Made by a program: the position numbers and the translations under genes
Assembly (NCBI RefSeq): GCF_014077005.1
Contig: NZ_JACGVC010000052.1
Location: forward strand, 18,393-82,392
DNA from: Colwellia sp. MB3u-45
GTDB taxonomy: Bacteria > Pseudomonadota > Gammaproteobacteria > Enterobacterales > Alteromonadaceae
Direction: 5' to 3'
Length of the DNA: 64,000 nt
Notes under the pieces: generated by a model
What the model was told of the DNA's origin: nothing
The model's input: only the letters and a program-made list of their open reading frames with translations
Database searches by the model: none
Shown: piece after piece, positions 17,861 through 27,857 of the stretch
How the letters are laid out: the number at the start of each line of letters is the position of its first letter
Position numbering within the stretch: position 1 is the first letter of the stretch

Positions 17861-18757
17861 ATGTCTCACTCACACTCACATTCACATTCTCAATCACATA
17901 AGGACAACGGTAAATTGACCTTTGCCGTATTGATTAATGTTTTATTAACCATAGTGCAGATCATGGGTGGTGTACTCTCGGGCAGCTTATCGTTAATTGC
18001 CGACGCCTTGCATAATTTAAGTGATGCAGGCGCGATTGTTATTGCGATTTTTGCGCGTAAAGTATCGGCTAAGAAAGCGGATGAAAATATGACTTTTGGT
18101 TATCAAAGAGCCGAAATTATTGGTACTTTGATCAATAGTATTACGCTGATTATTGTTGGCCTTTATCTTATTTATGAAGCGGTCAGTAAATATTTTAATC
18201 CAACAGAAATTAATGGCTGGATAGTGATTTATATCGCAGGTATTGCTTTGGTTATCGATATTGCCACCGCGGTATTAACTTATATGTCAGGGGCAAAAAG
18301 TAGCATGAATTTACGCGCAGCTTTTATTCATAATGTGTCTGATGCCTTGGCGTCGGTTGCGGTCATTATTGCCGGGGTTTTGATCATATTTTATCAGTGG
18401 TATTTTGTTGATGTGATAGCGACTGTTTTAATTTCAATATACGTACTTTATCACGGCGGATTACTTGCACTTCAAAGCATAAAGATATTAATGCAAGCGG
18501 TGCCTGAAGCGTTTGACATAAGTGAACTTAAAGCAGATATTGAGTTAAACGTAGCGGTGAATGCCGCGCTAGATATTCATGTTTGGCAACTCGATGAACA
18601 TAAGTTGTTTTTAGAATGTAAATTACAACCTGCAACGAATATTGACCATATAGATTTAACTGAAATTAAAACCATGTTATTAGATAAATATGGCATTAAA
18701 CACTCAACAATCGAAGTTAACCCATCTGGCCAAACGTTAGTGCCTAGTTGTTATTGA
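17861..18757 (+). CDS. Cation diffusion facilitator, CzcD/ZitB-like
   Basis: A 298-residue inner-membrane zinc-type exporter. The N-terminus is a His/Ser repeat (HSHSHSHS). Helix 2 has HNLSD (His51, Asp55) and helix 5 HNVSD (His157, Asp161), the HxxxD pair that forms the four-ligand transport site of Zn-selective CDF proteins. A cytosolic C-terminal domain (about 210-298) follows. It lies 110 bases after the RND pump gene and probably works with it in zinc or related metal detoxification. Confidence 0.93.
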   Translation: MSHSHSHSHSQSHKDNGKLTFAVLINVLLTIVQIMGGVLSGSLSLIADALHNLSDAGAIVIAIFARKVSAKKADENMTFGYQRAEIIGTLINSITLIIVGLYLIYEAVSKYFNPTEINGWIVIYIAGIALVIDIATAVLTYMSGAKSSMNLRAAFIHNVSDALASVAVIIAGVLIIFYQWYFVDVIATVLISIYVLYHGGLLALQSIKILMQAVPEAFDISELKADIELNVAVNAALDIHVWQLDEHKLFLECKLQPATNIDHIDLTEIKTMLLDKYGIKHSTIEVNPSGQTLVPSCY

Positions 18758-18893
18758 AGGGTATTTTATCTTAGTGGTAATTATTCCCTTTAAAACTTCA
18801 TAACATACTAATAATTAACTTTAAAATTTGCTAAAGTAAGATTTATTATCCAGTTACAACAACTCACTGCAATGTCAACAAGGATCAGCAACA

Positions 18894-20333
18894 ATGAATT
18901 TCGAACAAATTGTCTCGAGCATAAATAATGTTTTATGGGGTGAAGGGCAAGTTCTCATTTATGTTTTGTTATTCGCAGGTTTTTGGTTCTCTTATAAGCT
19001 AAAATTTGTTCAAATTCTCAATTTTCGTCATATGTTTTCTGTTTTAAAAAACAGTGCTAAAAATGATAAAAACTCGACAGACAGTTCAGGCATAAGTTCG
19101 CTACAAGCGTTATTTATTGGTTTGTCGGCACGAGTAGGTACCGGTAATTTGGCTGGCGTGGCGGTCGCTATATCACTTGGGGGGAGTGGCGCAATATTTT
19201 GGATGTGGGTTATTGCCTTATTGGGTATGGCAACAGGTTTTGCCGAAAGCATTTTAGGCCAGCTCTATAAAGTCAAAGACGACCATAAAGAATATCGAGG
19301 AGGCCCCGCTTATTACATCCAAAAAGGTCTTAACCAACGTTGGTTGGCCATTTTGTTCTCACTATGTTTGTTTTTAGGTTACGGCTTTAGTTTCAGTGCG
19401 ATGCAAGCTAATACCATTGCCGACTCGTTAAATCATGCTTTTAATATTCCTACAATGTACTCGGGGGCATTAATTACGCTACTTGCCGGTGCGATTGTAC
19501 TAGGTGGCTTAAAGCGTATTGCACGCTTTGCCGAGTTAATTGTGCCTTTTATGGGCATTGCTTTTATTTTGGTGGCGCTAACCATCACCTTAATGAACCT
19601 GAGTGCCGTACCAGCGATGCTATACGATATTATTACTTCCGCTTTTGGCTTACAAGAAGCTGGCGCTGGCATGTTAGGTGCTGCGATTAAAAATGGTATT
19701 CAGCGTGGATTATATTCCAACGAAGCCGGTGCAGGTAGTGTGCCGCATGCCGCCGCGAGCGCAAGACCTGTGCCTAATCATCCTGTTACCCAAGGCTACG
19801 TGCAAATGTTAGGGGTGTTTTTAGACACTATGGTGTTGTGTACCTGCACCGCGTTTATTATTTTACTTGCCGATATTAACATTAGTGGTGAAATGGAAGG
19901 CATTCGTTTAACCCAAAGTGCTATTACCCATCATTTAGGCGCTAACGGGGTTTATTTTGTTTCGGCAGCGATTAGCTTATTTGCTTTTACCTCGGTGGTC
20001 GCAAATTATGCCTATGCCGAAAGTAATTTACATTTTTTCAAACTGGATAATAAAGTGGGACGCACAATCTACACGGCAATGTATTTGGCGATGGTTTTTT
20101 GGGGTTCAAGTGCCAGTTTAATTCAGGTGTGGAGTATGGCTGATGTCGCGTTAGGCTTAATGACTTTAGTTAACGTTATCGCTATTGTACAACTTACGCC
20201 GACGATAGTAGCCCTAACAAAAGACTATAATGCTAAACGTCAGCTTGAAAACGTTAGCGATGCTGATATGGAATTTAAACAAGCCGATATTGAATTTCAA
20301 GGTAAAGTTGAGCCAGGTATTTGGCATAAATAG
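18894..20333 (+). CDS. Alanine/glycine:cation symporter (AGCS family)
   Basis: A 479-residue membrane protein with about eleven helices and the AGCS signature YSNEAGAGSVPHAAASA. RVGTGNLAGVA near residue 80 is also typical. The family takes up D/L-alanine or glycine with Na+ or H+. ATG at 18894 follows an AAGGA in the leader. The gene stands alone. No glycine-riboswitch-like structure was noticed in the short upstream region. Confidence 0.92.
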   Translation: MNFEQIVSSINNVLWGEGQVLIYVLLFAGFWFSYKLKFVQILNFRHMFSVLKNSAKNDKNSTDSSGISSLQALFIGLSARVGTGNLAGVAVAISLGGSGAIFWMWVIALLGMATGFAESILGQLYKVKDDHKEYRGGPAYYIQKGLNQRWLAILFSLCLFLGYGFSFSAMQANTIADSLNHAFNIPTMYSGALITLLAGAIVLGGLKRIARFAELIVPFMGIAFILVALTITLMNLSAVPAMLYDIITSAFGLQEAGAGMLGAAIKNGIQRGLYSNEAGAGSVPHAAASARPVPNHPVTQGYVQMLGVFLDTMVLCTCTAFIILLADINISGEMEGIRLTQSAITHHLGANGVYFVSAAISLFAFTSVVANYAYAESNLHFFKLDNKVGRTIYTAMYLAMVFWGSSASLIQVWSMADVALGLMTLVNVIAIVQLTPTIVALTKDYNAKRQLENVSDADMEFKQADIEFQGKVEPGIWHK

Positions 20334-20810
20334 CTTGAAGTTATAGCCATATTTTTCTAAAATCCTAATGCTAAGTATTTATAAAGCTTTTATTATGCCA
20401 AGAAAATACACCAAAATAAATTATGGTGTTATTAATACTTAAGTGAGTACCTTAAATTTTAGTAAAATATCAGCTGTAAACTTGTAACCCCCCTACAGGT
20501 AAGCTGATAAAGTGTTTTTTACTGCGTTGTGGATTTTGATGATATAGCCATATTGAACGGTGTTATTAGGGCAACTGCGTCATAGTTTGCTCTAGCTTCA
20601 CTATCTAAGATGTTGTCTTAAATCCATACTCTGTCTACACGGATGTATTTACTTAGGCTCAGTCTGGAACGATGAATCTGTTTAGCTAAGCCTTTCTCAA
20701 CTCGCACCAATTTGCAGCTTGAAGTAGAGCGGGTATTTAGCTAAGAAAATTAACGATTAGATTGTTAGCCTAACTTTGCTTTTTTAATTACTCTTATCAA
20801 AGGATAAGTA
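20334..20810. other. Intergenic region without gene
   Basis: These 477 bases have no recognisable open frame. CCCCCCTACAGGTAAG near 20487 is the only GC-rich point. It holds the leader of the chemoreceptor gene, whose ATG follows AAAGGATAAGTA. Confidence 0.4.
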
Positions 20811-22790
20811 ATGACGTTTTCTGATATTTCATTTAAAAATAAAATCTTTATAGTATTGGCCTTACCACTTATTGGCTTTTTGTGGTTGAGTATTTTAACG
20901 ATTAAACAAAGTTATATTGTTAATAACGAGATGAAAAACCTCACTGAATTGACTCAATTATCGATTAGTTATAGTGAATTAGTTCATGAGTTACAAAAAG
21001 AGCGTGGCACTACTGCTGGCTTTTTAGGCTCTAAAGGAAAAACCTTTGTCACTAGGTTGAATAAACAACGCATCGCCACCGATGAGAAATTAACTTCGCG
21101 TGATGACTTTTTAAAGCTTAATGACTTTAAGCAAGTGTCAATTGTGAAGTTAAATCAAGAGATTGCTGCTGAGTTAGAAAAATTAAACCTTATACGCTCG
21201 CAAGTGAGTGACTTAGCTATAGACAGTAGTAAAGCGATTGCTTACTACACAAGACTTAATGCCAAGTTACTCTCTGTTTCTTACATCATTACCGATCTCA
21301 GCACCAATGCAAAATTAACAGAGCAAAGCATTGCCTATTACAACTTTCTTCAGGGTAAAGAGCGTGCTGGAATTGAGCGTGCTGTCCTCAGTAGCACCTT
21401 TGCTCGTGATGAATTTAGCGAGGGTACCTTTGTTAAGTTTGTTACTTTAGAGACGGAACAAAAAGTTTTTATGGCTAATTTTTTAGCTTTCACTAGCGCT
21501 GAAAATATCCGCTATTACCAAGAGCAGATGGCTCACCCAGCGATAAAAGAAGTGATGAAACTGCGTACCATAGCTGAAAGTAAAACATCAGGTTTTGGTG
21601 TCGACCCGCTGTATTGGTTTCAACAAGCGACATTAAAAATCGGTCAGTATCAAAAAAGTGGTCAGAAAATCGCTGACAACTTACTGTTATTTGTTAAAAA
21701 TGCACAGGCCACCGCGTTTAATACTTTAGCTCTAAGCATTGCTGTAACCATAGTTTTACTGATGTTAGTTATTGTGATCACCCGTGTGTCAATTAAGGAT
21801 TTAACTTCACGGGTCAATGAATTGACTCAAGTCATGAGACTGGTTAGAAACGAAAGTGATTTAACGGTACGAACAAAATTACAAGGTAAAAGTGAGCTAG
21901 GGCAAATTTCAATAGCATTAAACCTTACTTTGGAGCAATTCTCGAATACCATTAATGAAATTTCTAGCGCTAGCTTAACGCTATCTGCCGCAGCGGAAGA
22001 AACCTCAGTCACTTGTGAACATAATGCGATTACATTAGCGGAACAACAAGAGGGCATTGTTGCTATTGCTACTGCCGTAGAAGAATTGTCAGCAACGGTA
22101 AAAGAGGTTGCTGGTAATACCCAAGCTACCGCAGATTCAGCCAGAGAGGCTGATAGCCAAGCAAAAAGTGGCCTTGATGTTGTGCAGCTTTCCTATCACT
22201 CAATTGAAGAGCTTTCGCAAGAAATTGACAGATTAGCGCAAAGAATTAACAGCTTACATGCAAGTAGTGGCAATATAACTAAGGTGGTTGACGTAATTAA
22301 ATCAGTTGCTGACCAGACTAATTTATTAGCACTTAATGCTGCTATTGAGGCCGCCAGGGCCGGAGAGCAAGGGCGAGGATTTGCTGTGGTTGCTGATGAA
22401 GTGCGAACGCTAGCTAAACGTACACATCAATCCACCTTAGAAATTGAGAGCTTTATTGGTTCACTACAAGCTGATGTAAATGCTGCCCATCAAGTTATCG
22501 AAAATAGCCAACAAAAGGCGAGTGTTGCGGTAGAGAATTCAAAAAATGTCGAGCATAGCTTGCAAGAAATAACCTCTACGATTAGTCATATTTTTGCTAT
22601 GACAGAACAAGTGGCTACTGCGATTGAAGAGCAATCAGTTGTGACACAAGATGTTGCGCAAAATATTATTAATATAGAACTGAAATCGTCAGAAACTTCT
22701 GCAGGAGCGACACAAATAGCGACAACAGCAAAAGAACAAGCTTACTTAGCCACCAGAATGCAAGATTTAGCTAATCGTTTTCATATTTAA
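20811..22790 (+). CDS. Methyl-accepting chemotaxis protein with NIT sensor
   Basis: A 659-residue chemoreceptor. TM1 is at about 12-30. The periplasmic part (about 35-295) carries NIT-domain features ([17 protein letters not shown] and [16 protein letters not shown]), a fold used for nitrate/nitrite sensing in some proteins. TM2 is at about 305-325, then HAMP, then the cytoplasmic hairpin whose tip ([20 protein letters not shown]) is nearly invariant and contacts CheA/CheW. No C-terminal CheR pentapeptide is present. Ligand not established. Confidence 0.92.
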   Translation: MTFSDISFKNKIFIVLALPLIGFLWLSILTIKQSYIVNNEMKNLTELTQLSISYSELVHELQKERGTTAGFLGSKGKTFVTRLNKQRIATDEKLTSRDDFLKLNDFKQVSIVKLNQEIAAELEKLNLIRSQVSDLAIDSSKAIAYYTRLNAKLLSVSYIITDLSTNAKLTEQSIAYYNFLQGKERAGIERAVLSSTFARDEFSEGTFVKFVTLETEQKVFMANFLAFTSAENIRYYQEQMAHPAIKEVMKLRTIAESKTSGFGVDPLYWFQQATLKIGQYQKSGQKIADNLLLFVKNAQATAFNTLALSIAVTIVLLMLVIVITRVSIKDLTSRVNELTQVMRLVRNESDLTVRTKLQGKSELGQISIALNLTLEQFSNTINEISSASLTLSAAAEETSVTCEHNAITLAEQQEGIVAIATAVEELSATVKEVAGNTQATADSAREADSQAKSGLDVVQLSYHSIEELSQEIDRLAQRINSLHASSGNITKVVDVIKSVADQTNLLALNAAIEAARAGEQGRGFAVVADEVRTLAKRTHQSTLEIESFIGSLQADVNAAHQVIENSQQKASVAVENSKNVEHSLQEITSTISHIFAMTEQVATAIEEQSVVTQDVAQNIINIELKSSETSAGATQIATTAKEQAYLATRMQDLANRFHI

Positions 22791-23222
22791 ATTTATCGCT
22801 GTCAATATGAAAAAATTTATCTAACGGCTTGTTGAAAATAAAAAGATAGCTTGAGAATGAGGTTGGTAATAGGCAGGTACTGTTGTGGGCAGCAGTAAAG
22901 AAAATAAACTCATGGTAGTTTTTCGCCCTGTTAGTGTTGCCAGTCACTGTCTATTGATAAGTTAGAATTTTTTATAAGTAAAAAGCTGCTGAAAAGCTTT
23001 ATTTAAAATAAATTTATATAAAAACATCAGTCTGTGACACGTTTTATTTACTAACATTTGAACCGACATTTGAACCGACATTTGAACTGAAATTTTAAAT
23101 GTCGGGGGTTACTTAGTGCGCTTGGTTGCCTTTTAAAAGTAAAGTGGCATGATTATCTAAACTCATCAAACTCATCAAACTCACTTCACAGTATTTATAG
23201 TGAGTTTATTATATGTAGATTA
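22791..23222. other. Intergenic region with tandem 12-mers
   Basis: These 432 bases lie between convergent genes. They contain three tandem copies of ACATTTGAACCG (23054-23089, the last with one change) and three near copies of AACTCATCA (about 23159-23181). A hairpin AACTCACT/AGTGAGTT near 23179-23207 may end the minus-strand gene. No gene seen. Confidence 0.5.
23054..23089. repeat. Three tandem copies of a 12-mer
   Basis: ACATTTGAACCG occurs at 23054-23065 and 23066-23077, and as ACATTTGAACTG at 23078-23089. Confidence 0.85.
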
Positions 23223-26219
23223 TTATGTTTGCCAACTCGCATCAGGCTGCCAATTATTGATCCAGGCAGGAATGTCGCTAGCTGGCATAGGTTTGGCAAT
23301 GCCATAACCTTGTGCTAAGTCGCAACCTAGTTGCAGTAACGCAGTGCCATGTTCAATTGTTTCAACACCCTCGGCAATTACCTGACGTTTGAATGATTTA
23401 GCTAACGCTATTACGCCTTCAACAATGGCCAAATCATCAAGGTCAATTAACATGTCTCGGATAAAACTCTGATCTATCTTGATCAAGTCTGCGGGCAATC
23501 GTCTCAGGTAAGTTAAAGACGAGTAGCCGGTGCCAAAATCATCTAAGGCAAAGCTTACACCTAACGCGATACATTTATTCATGGTGGCTGAGACGTGATA
23601 TACGTCATCTAGAGCAATGGTTTCCAGCACTTCTAGCTCTAAATAATGGGGTGCTATATTGGGGTGGGCGGCCAGTAGTTTTTTTAGTTTATGGGTGAAA
23701 TCAGGCTGCTGCAATTGTACGGCAGCAATATTTACGCTAGTTTTTAGTGGGCGATTAAGGCCCATTTTTTGCCATGCGCTAATTTGTGTCAGTGCGGTAT
23801 CAATAACCCATTCACCCATCTCAATACTCATGGGGTTATTCTCAATAAACGGCAAAAAATCAATAGGATTTAATAAGCCTAGTGTTGGGTGCTGCCAGCG
23901 AATAAGTGCTTCAACACCGGTCACTAAACCTGTTCTCATATTAACTTTAGGCTGATAATGGAGCACAAATTGATGGTGGTCTAATGCGTGGCGAATGGCT
24001 TCAAGATTGTCTTGTTGTAATTTAATGGCGTCATCTTGAGCGGTATCAAATAAGTGATAACGATTCTTACCTGATTCTTTAGCGACATACATGGCTTGGT
24101 CGGCATGGCGCATCAGTTGGTCGGTGTCAGCACTGTCTTGTGGGTAGATGGTAACGCCAATACTGGCTGAGACTTTTAATACAATGTTATTAATGGTAAT
24201 CGGCTTAGACGCAGCCAATAACAGCCGTTGTAATACCGGATCACAGTCTGCAACTTTGGATAAATCAGCTAATACCGCAACAAACTCATCACCGCCAAAC
24301 CGAGCTAAAGTATCACCTTCACGTAACGCCTCTTTCATGCGAAGTGAGAGGGCAATTAGTAGTTCATCACCCACTTTATGACCATGGGCATCATTGACAC
24401 TCTTAAAGCCATCTAAATCTATAAATACCACCGCGAGTGACTGTTGATGACGGCTGCACTGTAACATGGCTTGAGATAATCGGTCGGCAAGTAAAACTCG
24501 ATTGGGTAAATTAGTCAGTATGTCGTAATGAGCAATATGCTCTAGTTGATTTTGGTGTTCTTTTATTGGGGTAATATCCGTGAATAAGGCCACGTAGTTA
24601 TTTGTTTGGCCATGAGCATTTTTGACTGAACTCATGTTGAGAATTTCACTGTACACTTGACCATTTTTACGGCGGCTCAATACTTCACCAGACCAAAAAC
24701 CTTTTTCCAATAACACTCGCCATATATTGTCATAAAACTCAGGCGCTTGTTGATCCGACTGAAGCATACGTGGGTGTTGTCCAATAACTTCGTCACGGCT
24801 ATAGCCGGTTATCGTCGTAAAGGTATCATTAACGTCAATAATCAATCCGGCAGCATCTGTAATGAAAATACCTTCACTGGCGTTGGTAAAAACACTGGCG
24901 GCTAATTGCAGGCGAGCGTCAGCCTCTCTCTTACGTGCGGTATTATCGCTAGCAATTAATAGGTAGCCAATAATAATGTTTTGGGCATCACGCAATACCG
25001 TTACCGACACTTCTGCTGGGAACCGGCTGCCATCTTTGCGGATATAGGTCAGTTCATAAATATCTTCAATGCTATGATTCGCTTTGTAAACCAAAGCTTC
25101 AAAGCCGGCACTAATGTTAGTATTAAATTCGATACTAAGGCCTTCAGCGCGCACAATCAGCTCTTGTGGATCAGAAATATCGGCTGGTGTAAGTTTATTC
25201 ATCACCTCCGCAGCGCTATAGCCCAGCATATGCTCTGCACCGGCATTAAATAGCTGAATAATTCCTTTGGCATCGGTGGCGATACTGGAGAAATTTTTAC
25301 TTTTAAACATAGCGTTCTGTAACACTTTGGCCTCCATGAGCGCTAATTCAGCTTTTTTACGCAAGGTATTATCAGTAGCAATTAATAGATAGCCAATAAT
25401 CACAGCATGAGGGCTGTGCAATGGTGTTACCGAGACCATTGCCGGCAAGTAGCTGCCATCTTTGCAAATATAGGTCAGTTCATAAATATCTTCAATACCG
25501 TGTCTAGCTTTGTAAACCATGGCCTCAAAGCCTGCGCTAATGGGCGTGTTAAGTTCGACGCTGAGGGCTTGGGCCCGAGTGATTAGTTCTTTTTTATTAG
25601 AGAAATCGGCGGGTGTGAGTTTATTAATTACCTCTTTAGCCGTGTAGCCCAACATATGTTCGGCGCCAATATTAAATATTTGAATAACACCTTTGGCATC
25701 GGTGACGACACTGGAGAAATTAATGCTGTTGAAAAGAGCAAGCTGTAATGCTCCGGCTCTGACCAGGGTACGTGCGGTATTATCGGTACCAATTAACAGG
25801 TAGCCAATAATATTTTTTTTAGCATCACGCAAGGCAGTCACGGATACTATCGCTGGAAACCGGCTGCCATCTTTGCGGATATAGGTCAGTTCATAAATAT
25901 CTTCAATACTACGTGCAGCCTTGTAAACCAAAGCTTCAAAGCCGGCACTAATGTCAGTATTAAATTCAATACTGAGGCCTTCAGCGCGAACAATAATCTC
26001 TTGTTTATCAGAAATATCGGCTGGGGTGAGTTTATTCATCACCTCCGCAGCGCTATAGCCCAACATATGCTCGGCGCCAACATTAAATAGCTGAATAACG
26101 CCTTTAGCATCGGTGGCGATACTGGAGAAGTTGGCACTGTTGAAAATAGCGTTTTGTAAAGCCTCTATACTAACGAGCGCTGCTTTAGCCTGCTTGTTGT
26201 TATAATCATTTGATTGCAT
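23223..26219 (-). CDS. Multi-PAS GGDEF-EAL protein with three near-copy PAS units
   Basis: A 998-residue soluble c-di-GMP protein. PAS-like units at about 20-150, 157-287 and 298-428 are close copies (FSSIATDAKG, AEHMLGY, IEDIYELTY, KDGS in each). A fourth, unrelated-looking PAS is at about 433-550. The GGDEF domain has intact FGGDEF (641-646) with an I-site REGD five residues before. The EAL domain has EAL at 770-772, DDFGTGYSSL, IKIDQSF and EGVET, so both catalytic halves look intact. It has no membrane segments, so it senses in the cytosol. It is convergent with the chemoreceptor gene and probably monocistronic. Confidence 0.93.
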   Translation of the reverse strand: MQSNDYNNKQAKAALVSIEALQNAIFNSANFSSIATDAKGVIQLFNVGAEHMLGYSAAEVMNKLTPADISDKQEIIVRAEGLSIEFNTDISAGFEALVYKAARSIEDIYELTYIRKDGSRFPAIVSVTALRDAKKNIIGYLLIGTDNTARTLVRAGALQLALFNSINFSSVVTDAKGVIQIFNIGAEHMLGYTAKEVINKLTPADFSNKKELITRAQALSVELNTPISAGFEAMVYKARHGIEDIYELTYICKDGSYLPAMVSVTPLHSPHAVIIGYLLIATDNTLRKKAELALMEAKVLQNAMFKSKNFSSIATDAKGIIQLFNAGAEHMLGYSAAEVMNKLTPADISDPQELIVRAEGLSIEFNTNISAGFEALVYKANHSIEDIYELTYIRKDGSRFPAEVSVTVLRDAQNIIIGYLLIASDNTARKREADARLQLAASVFTNASEGIFITDAAGLIIDVNDTFTTITGYSRDEVIGQHPRMLQSDQQAPEFYDNIWRVLLEKGFWSGEVLSRRKNGQVYSEILNMSSVKNAHGQTNNYVALFTDITPIKEHQNQLEHIAHYDILTNLPNRVLLADRLSQAMLQCSRHQQSLAVVFIDLDGFKSVNDAHGHKVGDELLIALSLRMKEALREGDTLARFGGDEFVAVLADLSKVADCDPVLQRLLLAASKPITINNIVLKVSASIGVTIYPQDSADTDQLMRHADQAMYVAKESGKNRYHLFDTAQDDAIKLQQDNLEAIRHALDHHQFVLHYQPKVNMRTGLVTGVEALIRWQHPTLGLLNPIDFLPFIENNPMSIEMGEWVIDTALTQISAWQKMGLNRPLKTSVNIAAVQLQQPDFTHKLKKLLAAHPNIAPHYLELEVLETIALDDVYHVSATMNKCIALGVSFALDDFGTGYSSLTYLRRLPADLIKIDQSFIRDMLIDLDDLAIVEGVIALAKSFKRQVIAEGVETIEHGTALLQLGCDLAQGYGIAKPMPASDIPAWINNWQPDASWQT
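24936..26162 (-). repeat. Triplicated PAS coding repeat
   Basis: Three in-frame repeats of about 393 bases, at 25770-26162, 25359-25751 and 24936-25328, encode the PAS units of the GGDEF-EAL protein. The first and third match each other better than either matches the middle one. Confidence 0.85.
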
Positions 26220-26680
26220 GATTTGACTCTTTAAGGATCAGTAATAAAAGGATCAGTAATAAAGATTTTTATAGGTTCACGTTGTTACTATTAATAATAG
26301 CAAATACTAAATTATTGACGGTTATACTTTAGTGTTAATGACAAGGTTGTTATCAACTGTATGTTAATAAAGTGATTTTTAAAACCGCCAAAAGGTATTG
26401 AGAAAAAGGGTGTCATAAAGTAGTGGTTGATTATGATGGTAGGCTTGTTGGTAAAGTTGGCATTAACGTTATTGGCGTTAATGCCAACTCTGCGCTCAGA
26501 GCAGTTTAAAAATGGCATGGTTTTATAATTGTAGCGTACAAACCGTTACCTTAAAGTTTCACTGCTGTAAGTTCGAGCCTAAGCTAGTGGCTGACACTGT
26601 GATTGATAGTGCTTTTAGTGTTTGTAACTTAGTGAACTTTTCAGGACAGTATTGACTTATGTTTGCTGCAACTGACTAAA
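26220..26680. other. Intergenic region with 15-bp tandem duplication and inverted repeat
   Basis: AAGGATCAGTAATAA is exactly duplicated at 26233-26247 and 26248-26262, close to the start of the PAS-GGDEF-EAL gene. A strong inverted repeat follows at 26456-26488. No credible gene is present. Confidence 0.5.
26456..26488. repeat. Perfect 13-bp inverted repeat
   Basis: GTTGGCATTAACG (26456-26468) is the exact reverse complement of 26476-26488, with a seven-base loop. There is no T run on either side, so it is more like an operator or structured RNA than a terminator. Confidence 0.75.
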
Positions 26681-27211
26681 TTATTTTTGTGCTCGCTCGA
26701 TTAAACGACGTTTCTCTATAGCTTTGGGGATGATGTTATTGGCCAATTTTTTCTCCCAGCCTAGCATAAAGTAAACTTCGGCCATCAAAAACAAAGGGCC
26801 AATAGCTAAACCCATCATATCATCTAAGAAAGCCGGTTTAGCTTTTTCAAAGATATGGCCAATAAATTGAATAATCCAACCAACAACAAACACTATAATG
26901 GCTAGCCATAATACGTTTTCCATATCGGTGACTAAACTAGCAAGGTATAGGTTTACAGCGACATATATCAACATGCCAATGGCTAATTTTATATGTAATG
27001 TAAAGTAGTAAAGCATAGCAATAGTGAACAATATTATTGCGGGTGTGTAGGTAACTGTTTGTTCTGCTAGCACTAGGGTAAAAGTATTTAAACTTAACAA
27101 AACGGTAATCGCCCAAACAATCAGCGGCACGCCAATAAAGTGAGTGTGGATATTACGTTTATTCAAGTGCACACTTTTGTAATTTGATAATTGTTCTTCG
27201 ACTGTTTTCAT
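26681..27211 (-). CDS. DUF962 / Mpo1-like membrane protein
   Basis: A 176-residue protein with about four membrane helices. The N-terminal KRNIHTHFIGVPL and the later WIIQFIGHIFEKAKPAFLDD are the DUF962 hallmarks, including the conserved histidines. The yeast member Mpo1 is an iron-dependent dioxygenase that shortens 2-hydroxy fatty acids; bacterial roles are not established. The gene stands alone. ATG at 27211 follows a weak GGAA. Confidence 0.88.
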   Translation of the reverse strand: MKTVEEQLSNYKSVHLNKRNIHTHFIGVPLIVWAITVLLSLNTFTLVLAEQTVTYTPAIILFTIAMLYYFTLHIKLAIGMLIYVAVNLYLASLVTDMENVLWLAIIVFVVGWIIQFIGHIFEKAKPAFLDDMMGLAIGPLFLMAEVYFMLGWEKKLANNIIPKAIEKRRLIERAQK

Positions 27212-27433
27212 GACAGTTCCGCGTTATTATTTTATAAAATATCATGGCAAGTTATCGCTTAAAAGTAAAGCGAGCAGGCTAGGGGAGTGTGGCAAGATTT
27301 ATTGTTTTTAACCAGGTATTTGATAAATAAGATAAGCATATAACGCGCTTGATTAATGTATTCTAATTGCCTTATTGCAGTTATGTTGCCTTACTCATAC
27401 AATAAAGATATTTTTTACTGAAAAGTTAATATT

Positions 27434-27778
27434 ATGTCCTCAGATACATTAGGCTCTAGCCTTAATTATAAACGGGAAGAGCAAGGTTATCGCGACCGAG
27501 CATTGAAATTATACCCTTGGGTTTGTGGACGCTGTGCGCGCGCGTTTGAATATTCAAATCTCAGAGAGTTAACGGTGCACCATGTCGACCATGATCACAC
27601 GAACAACCCCAATGACGGTACTAATTGGGAGTTACTGTGTATTTACTGCCATGACAATGAGCATGCAAAATATACCGATCATGCAAAGTATCAGACAGAA
27701 ATTAAAGCGGGCGATACCAATCAAGACACCGCAACCTATAACCCGTTTGCAAATTTAAAGTCGATGTTAAAAAAATAA
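27434..27778 (+). CDS. yajD: YajD, HNH nuclease family protein
   Basis: A 114-residue protein almost collinear with E. coli YajD. It has a zinc-binding CGRC, the HNH core LTVHHVDHDHTNNP, a second pair CIYCHD, and a C-terminus with YNPFANLKSML. HNH proteins usually cut DNA; the physiological target of YajD is unknown. The gene is single. Confidence 0.93.
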   Translation: MSSDTLGSSLNYKREEQGYRDRALKLYPWVCGRCARAFEYSNLRELTVHHVDHDHTNNPNDGTNWELLCIYCHDNEHAKYTDHAKYQTEIKAGDTNQDTATYNPFANLKSMLKK

Positions 27779-27857
27779 CTGATTAACTAACGTGTAATAG
27801 CAATTTAATAGCGAGTTAATAGCTTTGGTATAACGCTATTTATAAAAGGAGTTAAAG

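Noticed and set aside
18758..18893. Possible glycine riboswitch before the AGCS symporter
   Set aside because: Region is short and AT-rich without the conserved aptamer core.
26312..26518. Minus-strand frame of 68 codons
   Set aside because: It spans the 13-bp inverted repeat and has no protein-like pattern or ribosome site.
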